The notes below the pieces were generated by a model. It did no database searches. It was not told where the DNA came from and worked only from the letters and a program-made list of their open reading frames with translations. From Haplosporangium gracile (lineage: Eukaryota; Mortierellomycota; Mortierellomycetes; Mortierellales; Mortierellaceae), in assembly GCA_015499985.1 (NCBI GenBank), contig JAAAUF010000047.1:33556-85247 (forward strand): a stretch of DNA of 51,692 nucleotides, given 5' to 3'. A program made the translations under genes and the position numbers. Positions 13,338 through 24,631 of this stretch are shown here, in pieces (position 1 is the first letter of the stretch; each line of letters starts with the position of its first letter).

Positions 13338-15975
13338 ATGGCCTCTTGGTTTCTTAGCTCGCCAGTCGACGAGCTCGTCGGTAAGTGATACTAGATAGGC
13401 TCATCCTTGCCAAGATACTTGTTTCTATGCTCCACACAAACAAATCACACCTAAGCAAGTCCAGTCATACTCCTTGGCAATTGTTTTCTAACATATCCTG
13501 AATACTATCAACGTCTCACACTTATAGACAAGGCTACTTCAGAAAACTTGCCCGCAGGTACAGAGGACCTTGCCTTGAACCTCGAGATCTGTGACCAAAT
13601 CAGATCCAAGCAGATTCCTCCCAAGGATGCGGCCAAAGCACTCAAGCGCCGTATCAGTTACAAGAACCCCAACGTCCAGCTACTTGCCCTCGGAGTTCGT
13701 CAACATTCATGGTGATCTCTGGCTGTAATGACTTTGAGATAATCAAAGAAGTATATACAAAAAGACTAATAGTTGTCATCAATTGTCTTTGTGCCACGTT
13801 GCATAGTTAACGGATGTCTGTGTCAAAAATGGAGGTCAGCACTTTTTGGTCGAGGTTGCATCCCGGGATTTCATTGACAATCTTACATTCATCCTCAAGG
13901 CACCTGTAAGTCGTCTTTCAAGGAGCTGTGGGAATACAGCTGGTATCAGGAGGCATCCTTGGCAACTATATCTGTCCTCACACTTGCTCCTGTTCTTTTC
14001 TTTGTAGGGTGTCAACTTGGAGGTCAGGAAAAAAATCTTGGCATTGATCCAGACATGGGGTCGCCTTTTCATCTCAAAGCGTGGACTCGGATATGTATCT
14101 GATACATACCAAATCCTGAAGAACGAGGGTTATGATTTCCCTCCAGTGGACAATGTCGGCGCAGCCATCATGGAGACAGAGGCAGTGAGTGTTGGCGCTG
14201 TCCAAGATGTCAATGAAAAGCATTCTTATCACAGGATAACTTTTTAACACAGCCCGCTCGTACTTCTCAACGATCACTAGCCCCCAGACTGGACGGATTC
14301 AGATGTCTGCACCCGCTGCCGAGTCGCCTTCACGCTGACCAACCGCAAGCACCACTGTCGCGCCTGTGGCCACACCTACTGCGGACAGTGCTCAAGCAAG
14401 AACATAGCGCTGCCCGAGCTCGGCGTTACTCAGGAAGTCCGTGTTTGCGATGGATGCTGGACAAAGAGGAAGCTTGGTCAAAAGAACACGCCCTCCAATG
14501 ATCCTTGTGCACTGGACTCTTACACTGTTCTGGAATCGAGTGTTCCAATCTCGGCGCCATCGATTTCATCAAAGACTGCAGCAGTTAACAACTCGAGCGA
14601 GGATGATGATATCATGAAGGCGATCGAATTGTCATTGAAGGAGGCTAATTCTCGACCTGGTTTCTCTGCTCCCTCTGCCCGACAGACAACTCAACTTATC
14701 CAGAGTTCGGCGGCGACGCAGGGAGAAGAGGACGATGCGGATCTGTTGGCAGCTATTGAGGCTTCGTTGAGAGAGGCCAACATCAATGAGCAAGCACCAG
14801 CCTCGAAGAAGCATGACGAACCCACCTCCAACTACACTGCTTACACCTATATTACTCAACCTGAGGTAAGACGTGACTCATTAAATCTTCTTGGTGTATT
14901 AGGCTGTTGTTCTCGAATGGAAGCTAACAGACATGTCGACTACCTTATTTCTTTTCAAATGTTCTAGGCGACCACCGCAGCTCCAGCGCTAATGGATGAC
15001 TTGACAGCAACGGACAAGGAAAACATTGAGATGTTCTCAGATCTTGTTGACAGGATCCAGACAATGAACGGTGATGTCTCAGGAAACCGAGAGATCCAGG
15101 CCCTGTATGAGCAGATCACCAAGCTTCAAGCAAAAGTCACCGCCAGTCTCGAGGAGGCCGTCCAGAGACAACGTATGTTAAATATTTGCTACTAGCATTT
15201 CTTGCCGTTGCTGTGCAGAGGTAATGTTTTCCGTTTTTAACACAGGCTTTTATTGTTGAATCCAATAGAGGAGGCAATGCAAGCAAATGGAAAGATTGAC
15301 CAGGCTGTCAAAATCTACGATCATCTGCTCCAAGAACGACTCAATTCGACGTATCAGCGCAGGATGAATGCGAATAACTACGGTCATCCCGATAACATGC
15401 AGCAGCCTGTCGTACCTGGATCTGACTATGCGCCCCATGCCTATCCTCAAATGGCTGGAGCCGATTCTCGATATGCATCATACACTCCTGGCGCACCTTA
15501 CAATCAACAACAAAACATTCCACCCTTCCCTGCCTCGACTCAGCCATCGTACCAGCCATCATTGCCTCCTGCCACAGCTCCCTTTGCGCTCAATTCTGGA
15601 TATGCAGCCCCATCAGGCATTGACTATGGCGGCTCTGCCCCGTTTGCGCCCGTCCAGGATCCTTATTACGCCTCTGCACCTGCAACCGCACCTTCGACAG
15701 CGCCATACCAATATCAGGACTATTCATTTCAAGCTTATGCGCCAACCCCTCCGGGTGTTGTCAATCTGATGGATTCAATGAGTCAGTCCTCATACGCTCC
15801 TTATTCCAGTCAGCAACAGCCCTATGTGAGTCAGCATGCCCCACAGGCTCCAGGTCAGGGATATAGCCAGGGACAGGGACCTCTGTCGGTAGTGTCTCCT
15901 GCACCTGTCGTGTTACCCACCCCTGCCCCAGCGCCTGTTGTTCCTGTTGATGAAAAACCCTTGATTGAGTTCTGA
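13338..15975 (+). CDS. VPS27: ESCRT-0 subunit Vps27 (Hrs homologue)
   Basis: The exons are 13338-13380, 13528-13694, 13807-13905, 14008-14184, 14281-14865, 14968-15172 and 15269-15975, giving 660 aa in phase throughout. Residues 1 to ~145 form a VHS domain. Residues ~171-222 form a FYVE finger with four CxxC pairs and the RKHHCRACG phosphoinositide-binding motif. Two ubiquitin-interacting motifs follow at ~269-285 ([16 protein letters not shown]) and ~313-329. A helical segment at ~360-425 probably binds Hse1. The tail is Pro/Tyr/Gln-rich and ends in LIEF, a likely clathrin box. Vps27 recognises ubiquitinated cargo on PI3P-rich endosomes and recruits ESCRT-I; no exact PSAP/PTAP motif was seen in the tail. 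The exon 2 donor (GTTCGT) is weak but is the only site that keeps the conserved VHS sequence in frame. Confidence 0.93.
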
Positions 15976-15980
15976 ATAAA
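15975..15980 (+). terminator. Poly(A) signal overlapping the VPS27 stop codon
   Basis: AATAAA begins on the last base of the TGA stop, so the 3' UTR would be only a few tens of bases if this signal is used. Confidence 0.4.
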
Positions 15981-16290
15981 AAATGATCTTTTGGACTGAC
16001 TTGGTCAGTCATCCAGCCTCAAATTGACTCAGCCACAGTCCACCTTCTCACTTGTTTGACTGCGTTTGGCTTGCGCACGTTTGTCGCGCTGACAGCTTTA
16101 TCTTGTGTTGTTCGTTTGACCTCCATTCACCTTTTGCCTTTGTTCACCCCTTGTCAACCTACCGCGCTACTTGTCCAACATTCAATCAGATTTTCCCTCC
16201 TCGTCCGACAGTTGTCCAATACAAACTTCATCAGTTTCCGCTCTATTGCAAGCAAGAGAGCTTATTCATTCTTCACATTCGTCTGATCTT

Positions 16291-19200
16291 ATGAGCTCAC
16301 ACCAGTCGTCTGCCTCAGGTAATGACTAATTACAAAAGGTTGGAGGAGTACAACACAAGCAGAGGGCAACTTGGAACTTTGAACCCGAAAGTAGATTGAG
16401 GAAGGGGTGAAAGAGTAGCAAAAGGAAGCAACTTTGACGACTAGGTGACAAGAGGGGGCGGAAAAAGCCAACACGGCCGTCAATAAAACGAGGCCGTACG
16501 GAATGAACAAGAACGAAGAGCGCGTCTCGGTTTTTATTATTTCCTGACTCTTGCGTGCTTGAGGGCGGAACTTTGTGGCGGTGGTGGTGGTCGTGCTTTG
16601 TCTTTTGTGTCTGAGTGCTGAGTATGTTGAGCAAGTGCAAGTGTATGTGTTTGCTTGGGACAATTCACTTCAATCCCTTCATTTTTTCTTTCCCCCTCCC
16701 TTCATTACTGGCCTTTGTGTTTTACGTGTGTGTTTATCTCTGTGCGTGTCCCCTCTTACTATTGACCCCATCCCCTTCCCGTTAGGGTACCCCTTTGTCT
16801 CTCTTGTAATAAAAAAAAGAAAAAAAAAGGTCATGTCCACCAACACTGACACCGTCATTGTTTCCGTTCTGATCGTGGTCCTAAGCGGTCTCTTCCACCT
16901 CCTTGTCACTTACCTTCGTCGCTTCTTTTTTCTTCCGCTCGTCACACCCACTCCCTTGAAACTCTCTTCTTCTTCTTCAACCCAAACTTCTGCTGCTGCG
17001 CGGTCGTCCTCCCTTCGTAACTCGTCCACAATCACCACTATTACAACAACAGGAGAAAGTCCGAGCAAGAAACGGAAACCATCCACCTTTGCCGCGCGTC
17101 CCTCTGATTCAGCCGCTATCCAAGGCACCTCTGCCTCGTCCTCAACTTCCACTGCAAACCAACGCTCTTCCTCCTCTTCCTTCACGTCTTCCTCCTCCTC
17201 AGCCCTTCCTTTCAAAGTCCTCCCTGTCAACTCTCTCGAAAACTCATTCGCTCGCGCAAGGGATATCGAAGAACAAAAACGTAGACGCCAGGTTTCCAAA
17301 ACAACCAACGACACAGACAGTATGTCAATCGACTCGCACAACAACTTTTTCGCCAACGCTGCCATCGGCTCAAGTCCAGGAGGCATTGGGGTGGGTCGTG
17401 CAGGCCCACGGACAGGGTCTTCGAACTCGACGCTTATCAATGGTGCAAAGGCCGCTACGGTCGTTCGACGGACAGGTGTGCAAGGGAAGCAACCTATCAA
17501 GAAACTCGTTATCAAGAACTTCACAGGTAAGGGTTTCTTCATTTTAGCTTCTCACTGCATTTTCTTTGGCCATGACAGCTAAGATAAGGACAATTTGTCA
17601 TGGCCCGTCGCGTGGGAACTGTTATGCAAAATGGGAAGCAGAAACTGATTGCTCTGGACCTCTGTCCCACCATGTTTCGCTGGATTGCAACTCTTTTATT
17701 GTCTTAGTTACACCGCAACTGCCCAAGGACTATGAGCTCGAGACCTGGAGAGTCCTTCAAGAGGCTGTCAGAGCTATTCAAGAGTCTAGACCTGTTCCAT
17801 CATCTCTTGAAGAGCTGTACAAGACTTGCGAGAACCTCTGTCATCAAAAATATGCCGATTCGACTTACAACAGGCTGAAGGCGGAGGTTGAGAGTCATGT
17901 CAGGACAGTGGTCGAGAACCTCAACGCCGATCAATCGGAGAAGGAGTCCTTCCTGGAGCACGTCCACAGGGCATGGACGGATCACTGCCGGCAGCTGATC
18001 ATGATCCGCAGCATTTTCCTCTACCTGGATCGGACATTTGTCTTGCAGACTCTGGGGGTCTCGAGTATTTGGGAGATGGGCTTGGATCTTTGGCGGACGT
18101 TGGTAATGAGCCAGCCTGAGATTCGCAGTAAAGTTATAGGAGGCATTCTCAGTTTGATTGATATGGACCGGACGGGCGACGTTATCTCCCAGCCTTTGAT
18201 CCTGTCAATGCTGCGCATGTTGTCCGACATTCACTTGTACACATCGCTGTTCGAGACGCCATTCTTGCAGGCGTCGAGATCGTTTTATCACGTCGAGGGA
18301 GGCGAGTATGCGACCAAGCTGACAGTGCCCGAGTACTTGCGTCATGCCAACAAGCGATTGAAAGAAGAGACTAGCCGCTTTGAGGGTTACCTTGACAAGT
18401 CAACCAGGCGAGGACTCATCAGTGCTGTCGAAGGAGAGATGCTGGAGAGGTGGAACGACATGCTTCTACAGAAAGGATTTGAGGGTGTCATGGTTGCTCA
18501 TAACTTGGCAGATCTGAAGCTGTGGCACGATCTCTTGGCTAGAGTCAACGGATTGGAGAAATTGAGCTTTCACTTTGGAAACTACGTCAAGGTAATCATC
18601 TGTCTCTTGTCGACATTCAACTGAGACATACACCTTCTTCAGCGCATTTTTTTGTGAATGAAGCTAATTAAGATGTTGTTTTACGCCTTTCACTCATAGA
18701 AAACTGGCAAGGGATTGGTTATTGACCCAGCAAAGGACGATACGATGGTCGAGGATCTGCTGACGTTCAAGCAAGGAGTTGACGAGGTGGTGAGCAAGTG
18801 CTTCAACAGCTCAGATCTGTTCCTCAACGTACTCAAAGAGTGTTTCGAGGCATTCGTCAACATCCGGCAAAACAAGCCGGCAGAGTTGGTTGCCAAGTAT
18901 CTAGACCTCCGACTGCGCAGTGGCAACAAGGTAAAGAGCTGCAAACACTTGGGTGTATTCGTCATTTGTGCACATGACCCTAACCCCTTGTCGACCGCTA
19001 ATGCATGCATCTCTTGTTAATTTTGCGCATATTCTGTCACGTAGGAATTGTCGGATCAAGACTTGGAGTCGACGCTGGACCGTGTTCTTATCCTTTTCCG
19101 TTATATCCAAGGAAAAGACGTCTTTGAGGCCTTTTACAAGCGTGATCTCGCCAAACGCTTGTTGCTTAACAAGAGTGCGTCCTTTGATGCAGAGAAAAGC

Positions 19201-20717
19201 ATGCTCAGCAAGCTGAAAGCAGGTAAAATCACTTTTGTCTTTTGATTCAAAACATGAACGGTACTTGTTGTTGACCATCAGCCTGACTATTTTATTTCCT
19301 GTTGACTTGTTGGATGATAGAGTGCGGAGCAGGATTCACTACAAAGCTGGAGGGCATGTTCAAGGATATGGATACCTCCAAGGACATCATGGTCAACTTC
19401 AGAGTAAGATTTGGGTCAAGAGTGAGCATAAGTGATGAATGACGGGCGTGAAAGGGCTGATAGACATGAGCTAATTACGGTTTCTTACTTTGCTGTTGCT
19501 ATTAGGCGAGCAAAATGCACAACAAGATCGGTCATCTAGAGCTCAATGTAAACGTTTTGACTCAGGGTAACTGGCCGACCTACCCTCCTGCCGAAGCGAA
19601 TATTCCAGATCAGGTATGTCTTGTCTTTGCCTGAGCGGACATTTGAAAGATATGCAAGGAAGTGAAGTGTGCGGGGACAGGCCAATTAACCGCCAAATAA
19701 CTCATTTTCTGTCTCAACTGTAGATCTCGCAATGTCAGGAAGTGTTCAAGGAGTTCTATCTTTCTAAGCACAAGGGAAAACGGCTCAACTGGCAGAATTC
19801 GCTCGGACACAGTGTCGTCAAGGCCAACTTCCCATTGGTACGTACCGCATTTTGGCTTCTTTTTTTTGGACGCTGCTGTCAAAAAATTCGCGATTTATCA
19901 TTTGAAATGATGTCTAACAGGCTCACGTTTTTCATTTCTTCTGGCGAACAGGGAACCAAGGAGCTGCAGCTCAGTTTGTTCCAGGCGATCATTGTGCTAC
20001 TCTTCAATGACACCGATGACTCGTCCTTGTCGTACAAAGACATCAGACAACAGTCTAATATTGGTATGTCATCCATCCTTGTCAAACAAGTACGTGAACT
20101 AAGTACTTTCTCCCATTTCGTTGACCATGTCTCTTACATCGTCTCCTGTTTTTCTTGAAACAATAGAGCAAAAGGAGTTGAGTAGGACATTGCAGTCGTT
20201 GGCGTGTGGAAAGTACCGAGTATTGGTTAAGAGCCCAAAGTCGAAGGATGTGTCAGAGACGGATGAGTTCAAGTTCAACAAGGACTTTACGGCATCTTTG
20301 ACTAGGATCAAGATTAACTCGATTCAGCTCAAGGAGACGCAGGAGGAAAACGCGTCGACCAACGAGCGCATCTTCCAAGACCGCCAGTTCCAGGTTGATG
20401 CTGCGATTGTTCGTATTATGAAGACTCGGAAGCAACTTTCTCATACTCATTTGATCAGTGAGCTCTTTGATCAGCTCAAGTTCGCCATCAAGGTATGTAT
20501 TTACGTCTTTTCAAGGATAGCGTGTATTGATATTTAATAGTCCCGTTTGAATCGGGCATTGTTTCCTATGGGCGTTCAGTGACTAACATGTTTTTTTTCT
20601 GCTCTTTCATGACGTTTATAGCCAACGGACTTGAAGAAACGAATTGAGAGTTTGATCGACCGTGATTACCTGGAGCGCGACAAGAATGACCAGAGTCTGT
20701 ACAAATACGTAGCATAA
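16291..20717 (+). CDS. CUL4: Cullin-4, scaffold of CRL4 ubiquitin ligase
   Basis: The exons are 16291-16318, 17053-17526, 17708-18591, 18700-18930, 19045-19222, 19321-19403, 19506-19613, 19724-19837, 19952-20063, 20167-20492 and 20622-20717 (877 aa, phases consistent). [10 protein letters not shown] followed by the first cullin repeat marks the Cul4 class. The cullin-homology core contains [14 protein letters not shown], and the C-terminal winged helix holds the neddylation segment IVRIMKTRK (Lys at about 823). The protein ends LYKYVA, close to the YHYVA end of animal cullins. Cul4 binds DDB1 at its N-terminus and Rbx1 at its C-terminus and works in DNA repair and replication control. The chosen start joins a short first exon to [11 protein letters not shown], a nuclear-localisation-like patch. 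An alternative unspliced start at 16833 would add a hydrophobic stretch (see findings). The N-terminus is the only uncertain part. Confidence 0.92.
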
Positions 20718-20807
20718 ACAGGGGGGGAGGGGGAGTTTTTTTTGTTCGCCTTTTCCCTTCTTACCTTCGTCCGCGTGCTTGTTGTAGGTGTATGCCTTTT
20801 GAACCGG

Positions 20808-20813
20808 AATAAA
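20808..20813 (+). terminator. Poly(A) signal of CUL4
   Basis: AATAAA lies 91 bp after the CUL4 stop, within the 175-bp gap to the convergent IDO gene. Confidence 0.5.
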
Positions 20814-20892
20814 AAAAAATCAATTTCGCTCTTAAGTTTCCATCGTACAAATTGTTTGAATATCCTTTATGTGTATCATTCATTTGTCTTTT

Positions 20893-22701
20893 CTATTTCT
20901 TGACGGGCGCAATAATCTTGGCGGCATTGGTCTCATCACGGTTACCCTTGAGAAAAGGCATCAGATCACTTCCACCAGTACCCTTCATACCCGTTCCTTC
21001 CTCCTCCTCAACCTTCTCTGTTATCTTGAACTTTTCTTCCTCCACCTTGGCAACAACAGGAAGTTGATCCTCGAGCTTGACACGGTAATCCTCCCAACCC
21101 TCAGGAGGTCCACGCTTGGCCTGAGTCAAGATGTAACGAGTGACGATCTGGATATGGTTATCGCGGAACAACTTGATGCAGTGGACACATGCGTCATAGA
21201 TCTTGATCAGCTTCTGGACATCCTGAGACTCTGGGTCAGTAGCCGTCTTGGACAAAACAAAGGGTCGAAGGTTGGCGGTTTGGGCGAGGTGGTCCAAGAA
21301 GGCTCGGTGCGGGGCGGGCATAAACCCACGCATCTTTAACAATAACGCGTTTGGTGCCGTCTTGGTGTTGGTACTGTTGTCCAGTTCGTGGTGCGTGACG
21401 CCAAAGAAGTAGTCGAGCGCGGGGAAGACGGAGGATTGGCCCGCTGTGGCACCCATGTAGTAACGGCGTTCGTTTTTGTTGACGCCAACGCCGTTGTATT
21501 GGAGACCGTTGAAGAGTCCGAGGCCTGCGGTTCCCTCGGAGCCGGCGAGGTATTTGCGGATTTTCCAGTAGAATACTGCAGGGTCGCAGTTCTCGAACAT
21601 TCTTGCTGTATAGTTGATTGATGGTGTGTATATCAAGGAGCATACAAAAAAATAGAAGGTTAATTTTCAATCGCATCCGATGTGGGCACACACCCCTGAT
21701 CGTAACAGAGTCACCATCGCGGAGTGATTCGGCAAGAAAACAAGAAGTGAAAATTTACGCAAGAGTTTGCTGATTTTGTCGAGTTGGACATGGGCAAGGT
21801 GGAGGTTCTCAATAACAGTCTGGATGTTATCTTCGCGGACGGCGTGGATGGAGTCAATGAGAGCCTCGAAGGCAGGTCCGGCGGCGATCTCAATGGCGGT
21901 CGAGACAATGTCGAACCAGTCCTCGTCCCTTGTTCCTGTCATTGTCGAAAGTGTCTCCAGGTTTCTATTTGTGCCATATCGGAAAAGTTCAAACAAATGG
22001 CAAGAGGTGTGAGAAAGTGAGGAGCGGAAGAGAGGTCCGAGCTAAGGATCTGATTATTTTCGCCACACGGAGGTAAGATTCAAGAAATGGAAGGACAGAG
22101 AGAGACGTACTCGAGCTCGAAGGGTCCTTTGGGGTCTTTGAGTTTCCAGTTCCAGAGATCGTTGCTGGCGTAGGTGAGAACTGGGGCAATGTCGAGGATG
22201 TCAGACACGGCTACCCAAGGCACAGCCAGGGGTTCAGGGATGTGCTACAAGTTGAGAGAAAGAAAAGAAGTAGCTATCAATTTGACATCCTGTTGATTGA
22301 TGGTCTCCACTGTCATTGTTAAAAGAATTTCCAAAACACACCTGAGAAATATCAAGACCAGAACCCCAGATGTAACTATGAGCAACGAAGCTAAGGATAA
22401 CATAGGCGCGCTGACGCTCACGAAAGGTAGTCAACTGCGTGACATCCAAAACTGGCCACTGATCGACTTTGGACCGGAGCTGACGGGAGTCGATGAGATG
22501 ATTCAATTGATCCATGGTCTCTTCCCAGGGCTGGAAGTATGCTTGTGGCAGACGGGGTAAGGGCTGGTCGTGGGGGACGAATCCGGTGATGGGCGAGATA
22601 TCGTAGTCCTCGAGGACTGGAACCGAGAGAAGGTCGACACTTGACCTGTTCTCCTTTTGGTGGAGGTGAAGGGTTGGGGCGGCGGTTGTGGTTGCAATCA
22701 T
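20893..22701 (-). CDS. BNA2: Indoleamine 2,3-dioxygenase
   Basis: The exons on the - strand are 22701-22342, 22244-22111, 21964-21759 and 21605-20893 (470 aa, phases agree). This heme enzyme opens the indole ring of tryptophan to N-formylkynurenine, the first step of the kynurenine route to NAD. Family signatures are visible: FELENLETLSTMTGTRDEDW (rebuilt across the exon 2/3 junction), MFENCDPAVFY, YMGATAGQSSVFPALDYFFG, MRGFMPAPHRAFL, and FRDNHIQIVTRYI with the probable proximal heme ligand His384. After the catalytic core comes a roughly 60-residue charged Glu/Lys-rich extension, longer than in animal IDO1. The protein is probably cytosolic. The symbol follows the yeast name. Confidence 0.93.
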
Positions 22702-24631
22702 TTTTTTTGGATGCGCGGAGTAAAAATCCGAAGTTAGGATGCGAAGGGAGGGTGCGGAGGGACTGGTTTAGTTGACAAGGTGGGAAATGAAAAGAAAAGG
22801 CAAAAAGGAAATCGCAAAGTGGACATACTTTATTTGTTTACTTGGGATTAGATTGTAGGAGGAAAAGAAGTCAATTGCTGTTGTGCAGGAACAAAGGAAA
22901 GGACGGCGTTCCAGCAGGTTTGGAGGAAGGAGATGGAACAAGAAGTGGTACCATTAGTCATGACGCGGCGGTGGCCAATTGAGGAAAATTGAATAAATGA
23001 GCAAGGCATCGAGGTGAGAGAAAAACAAAAGGAAAGTTGTTAGCAGAGGAGAGATGGGTCAGAATGAAAATGTGGGCGTGGGTGTGTTTGGTGTTTGTTT
23101 GTGAAACTGGATCGGTAAGATCATTATTCCTCTGTATGTGTGTTTGCATACAAAGTACAGGTAGCAAAGATCGATTTTCAATGACTGTCTGTATTACTGC
23201 TGCGGTGACGCCGGCAATGAATGGAGTTCTTTTCTTTCAAGGAACAGAGTGTGCCCAATTGTAAGCTAGACCTTTTCGAGGAACCATCGAGAAGCATTTT
23301 TTTTGCCGTGATGCTGATTTTGCTTTTTCTCCAAAGTTACCGAGAAGTATACAGGTAAATATAGGCAATGGAAGAGACGAGTGTTAAGGCCTGAAAAAAC
23401 CGAAATGACGCGTTTCTGCAGCTTGGGTTGAATCAGTCGGATAACTGTGTAAGCATTCTTCTTCGGCTAGTCTTTGTTGCAGAGTCAGTGTTGTTGGCGA
23501 GAGTTCTACGGTTTTTTGTCGTAGGACAGCAGGATATCAAACGAAGAGACGCGTGCAAGATAGGCTATATATGTCTTGTACAGAGACAATATTTGATCTG
23601 ACCCTTGTAGCGTGTTAGTCGTCTGCCAAAGAGCAAAGTGACCTGCCATGTCCTTCCATGTGCAATTGCTCTCCGGATGTTCTGTGTCCATCTGCACCCT
23701 GCCTAAGTGATTTTTCTTCCTGCTTGGCCCAGAATTGTATCCCAGCCGGACCACATCTCTTCTGCCCAAACCCAGCCCACTTCACTACACATAAAAAGAT
23801 GATAATTTCCTGTTGTGCTGTTGTTGTTGTTATTTTCTCGTGCTGCTCAATCCGCACTCTTTTTTATTTTTTGTTCTCGCTCTCTCATCACTCAACTCAC
23901 TCACAAACGCCACTCCTTCTTTTCTCCTGTTTTTTCATTTCCCACCAACCCTCAGACTCTCTTTGACTTCTTTCCCTATTTCTTGTTACTTCCATTCCAC
24001 ATCTCTTCTTCCTTCTCCATCATCGACTCCTCTCATAACAAGCTCGTACGCCATCAATACACCTTCCTTCTCTCCTATCTTCTTTCCTTCGATCCCTCTT
24101 TCCTCTCCACTCACAGGCTGCATGTAAGACCACACCCTCGGTCGCGTGTGTTTGCTTGCTCTTCTTCTTTCCTTCTCCTTACTCTCTCTCCTGGCTTTCC
24201 TGCTCCAGTCCGCACTTTTCTTTTTGTCCAACCCGCCCCCTGGTTGGTTGACTGGCAGACAAAAAGACACAAGAAAACAGATTCTCGTAATGTGAGTTCT
24301 CAAACCACCGTTTGAGATTTAGCCTTCCTGGCAACACAACAAAGGATCTCCGCAAAGATCACTTATCTCCCATACACCGCACGCTCTGCATTCGACACTC
24401 CTTCCTCCTGCTCCAGCTTCTCCAATCGGCCACCTTTTACTGCCAACAACGCGTCCTTCTCTTTCTCGCTTTCACTTCACACAGTAAAACACTTCGGATT
24501 CTGACCAGACTCGTTTCTCTACCCCTGTAGTCTAATTCTCCACGAGGAGCACTTAGAGGCAATCTCGACAGAGTTCACAGAAGGACGGACACGGTCTACT
24601 TTTTCAATCAGTAGAAGCATTGACAAACCTC
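22702..24631. promoter_or_regulatory. Long divergent intergenic region (IDO / KMT2-like gene)
   Basis: These 1.93 kb lie between two outward-facing starts. The right half (23,800-24,600) is very pyrimidine-rich on the + strand, as expected for a long 5' leader, and this creates spurious ORFs full of Ser, Leu and Phe. No conserved coding segment or RNA gene was recognised. Confidence 0.45.

Noticed and set aside
16910..17542. 210-codon ORF on the - strand, rich in Glu and Val
   Set aside because: It is the complement of the Ser-rich first coding part of Cul4; composition explains it.
16833..17582. Unspliced ORF with hydrophobic N-terminus as the Cul4 start
   Set aside because: The short exon at 16291 joins in phase at a strong acceptor (ACAACAG) and gives a Cul4-like basic N-terminus. 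Kept only as an alternative in the findings.
23815..24315. Ser/Leu/Phe-rich ORFs of 100-166 codons
   Set aside because: They are a product of the CT-rich leader of the KMT2-like gene; no ordered domain and no codon pattern.
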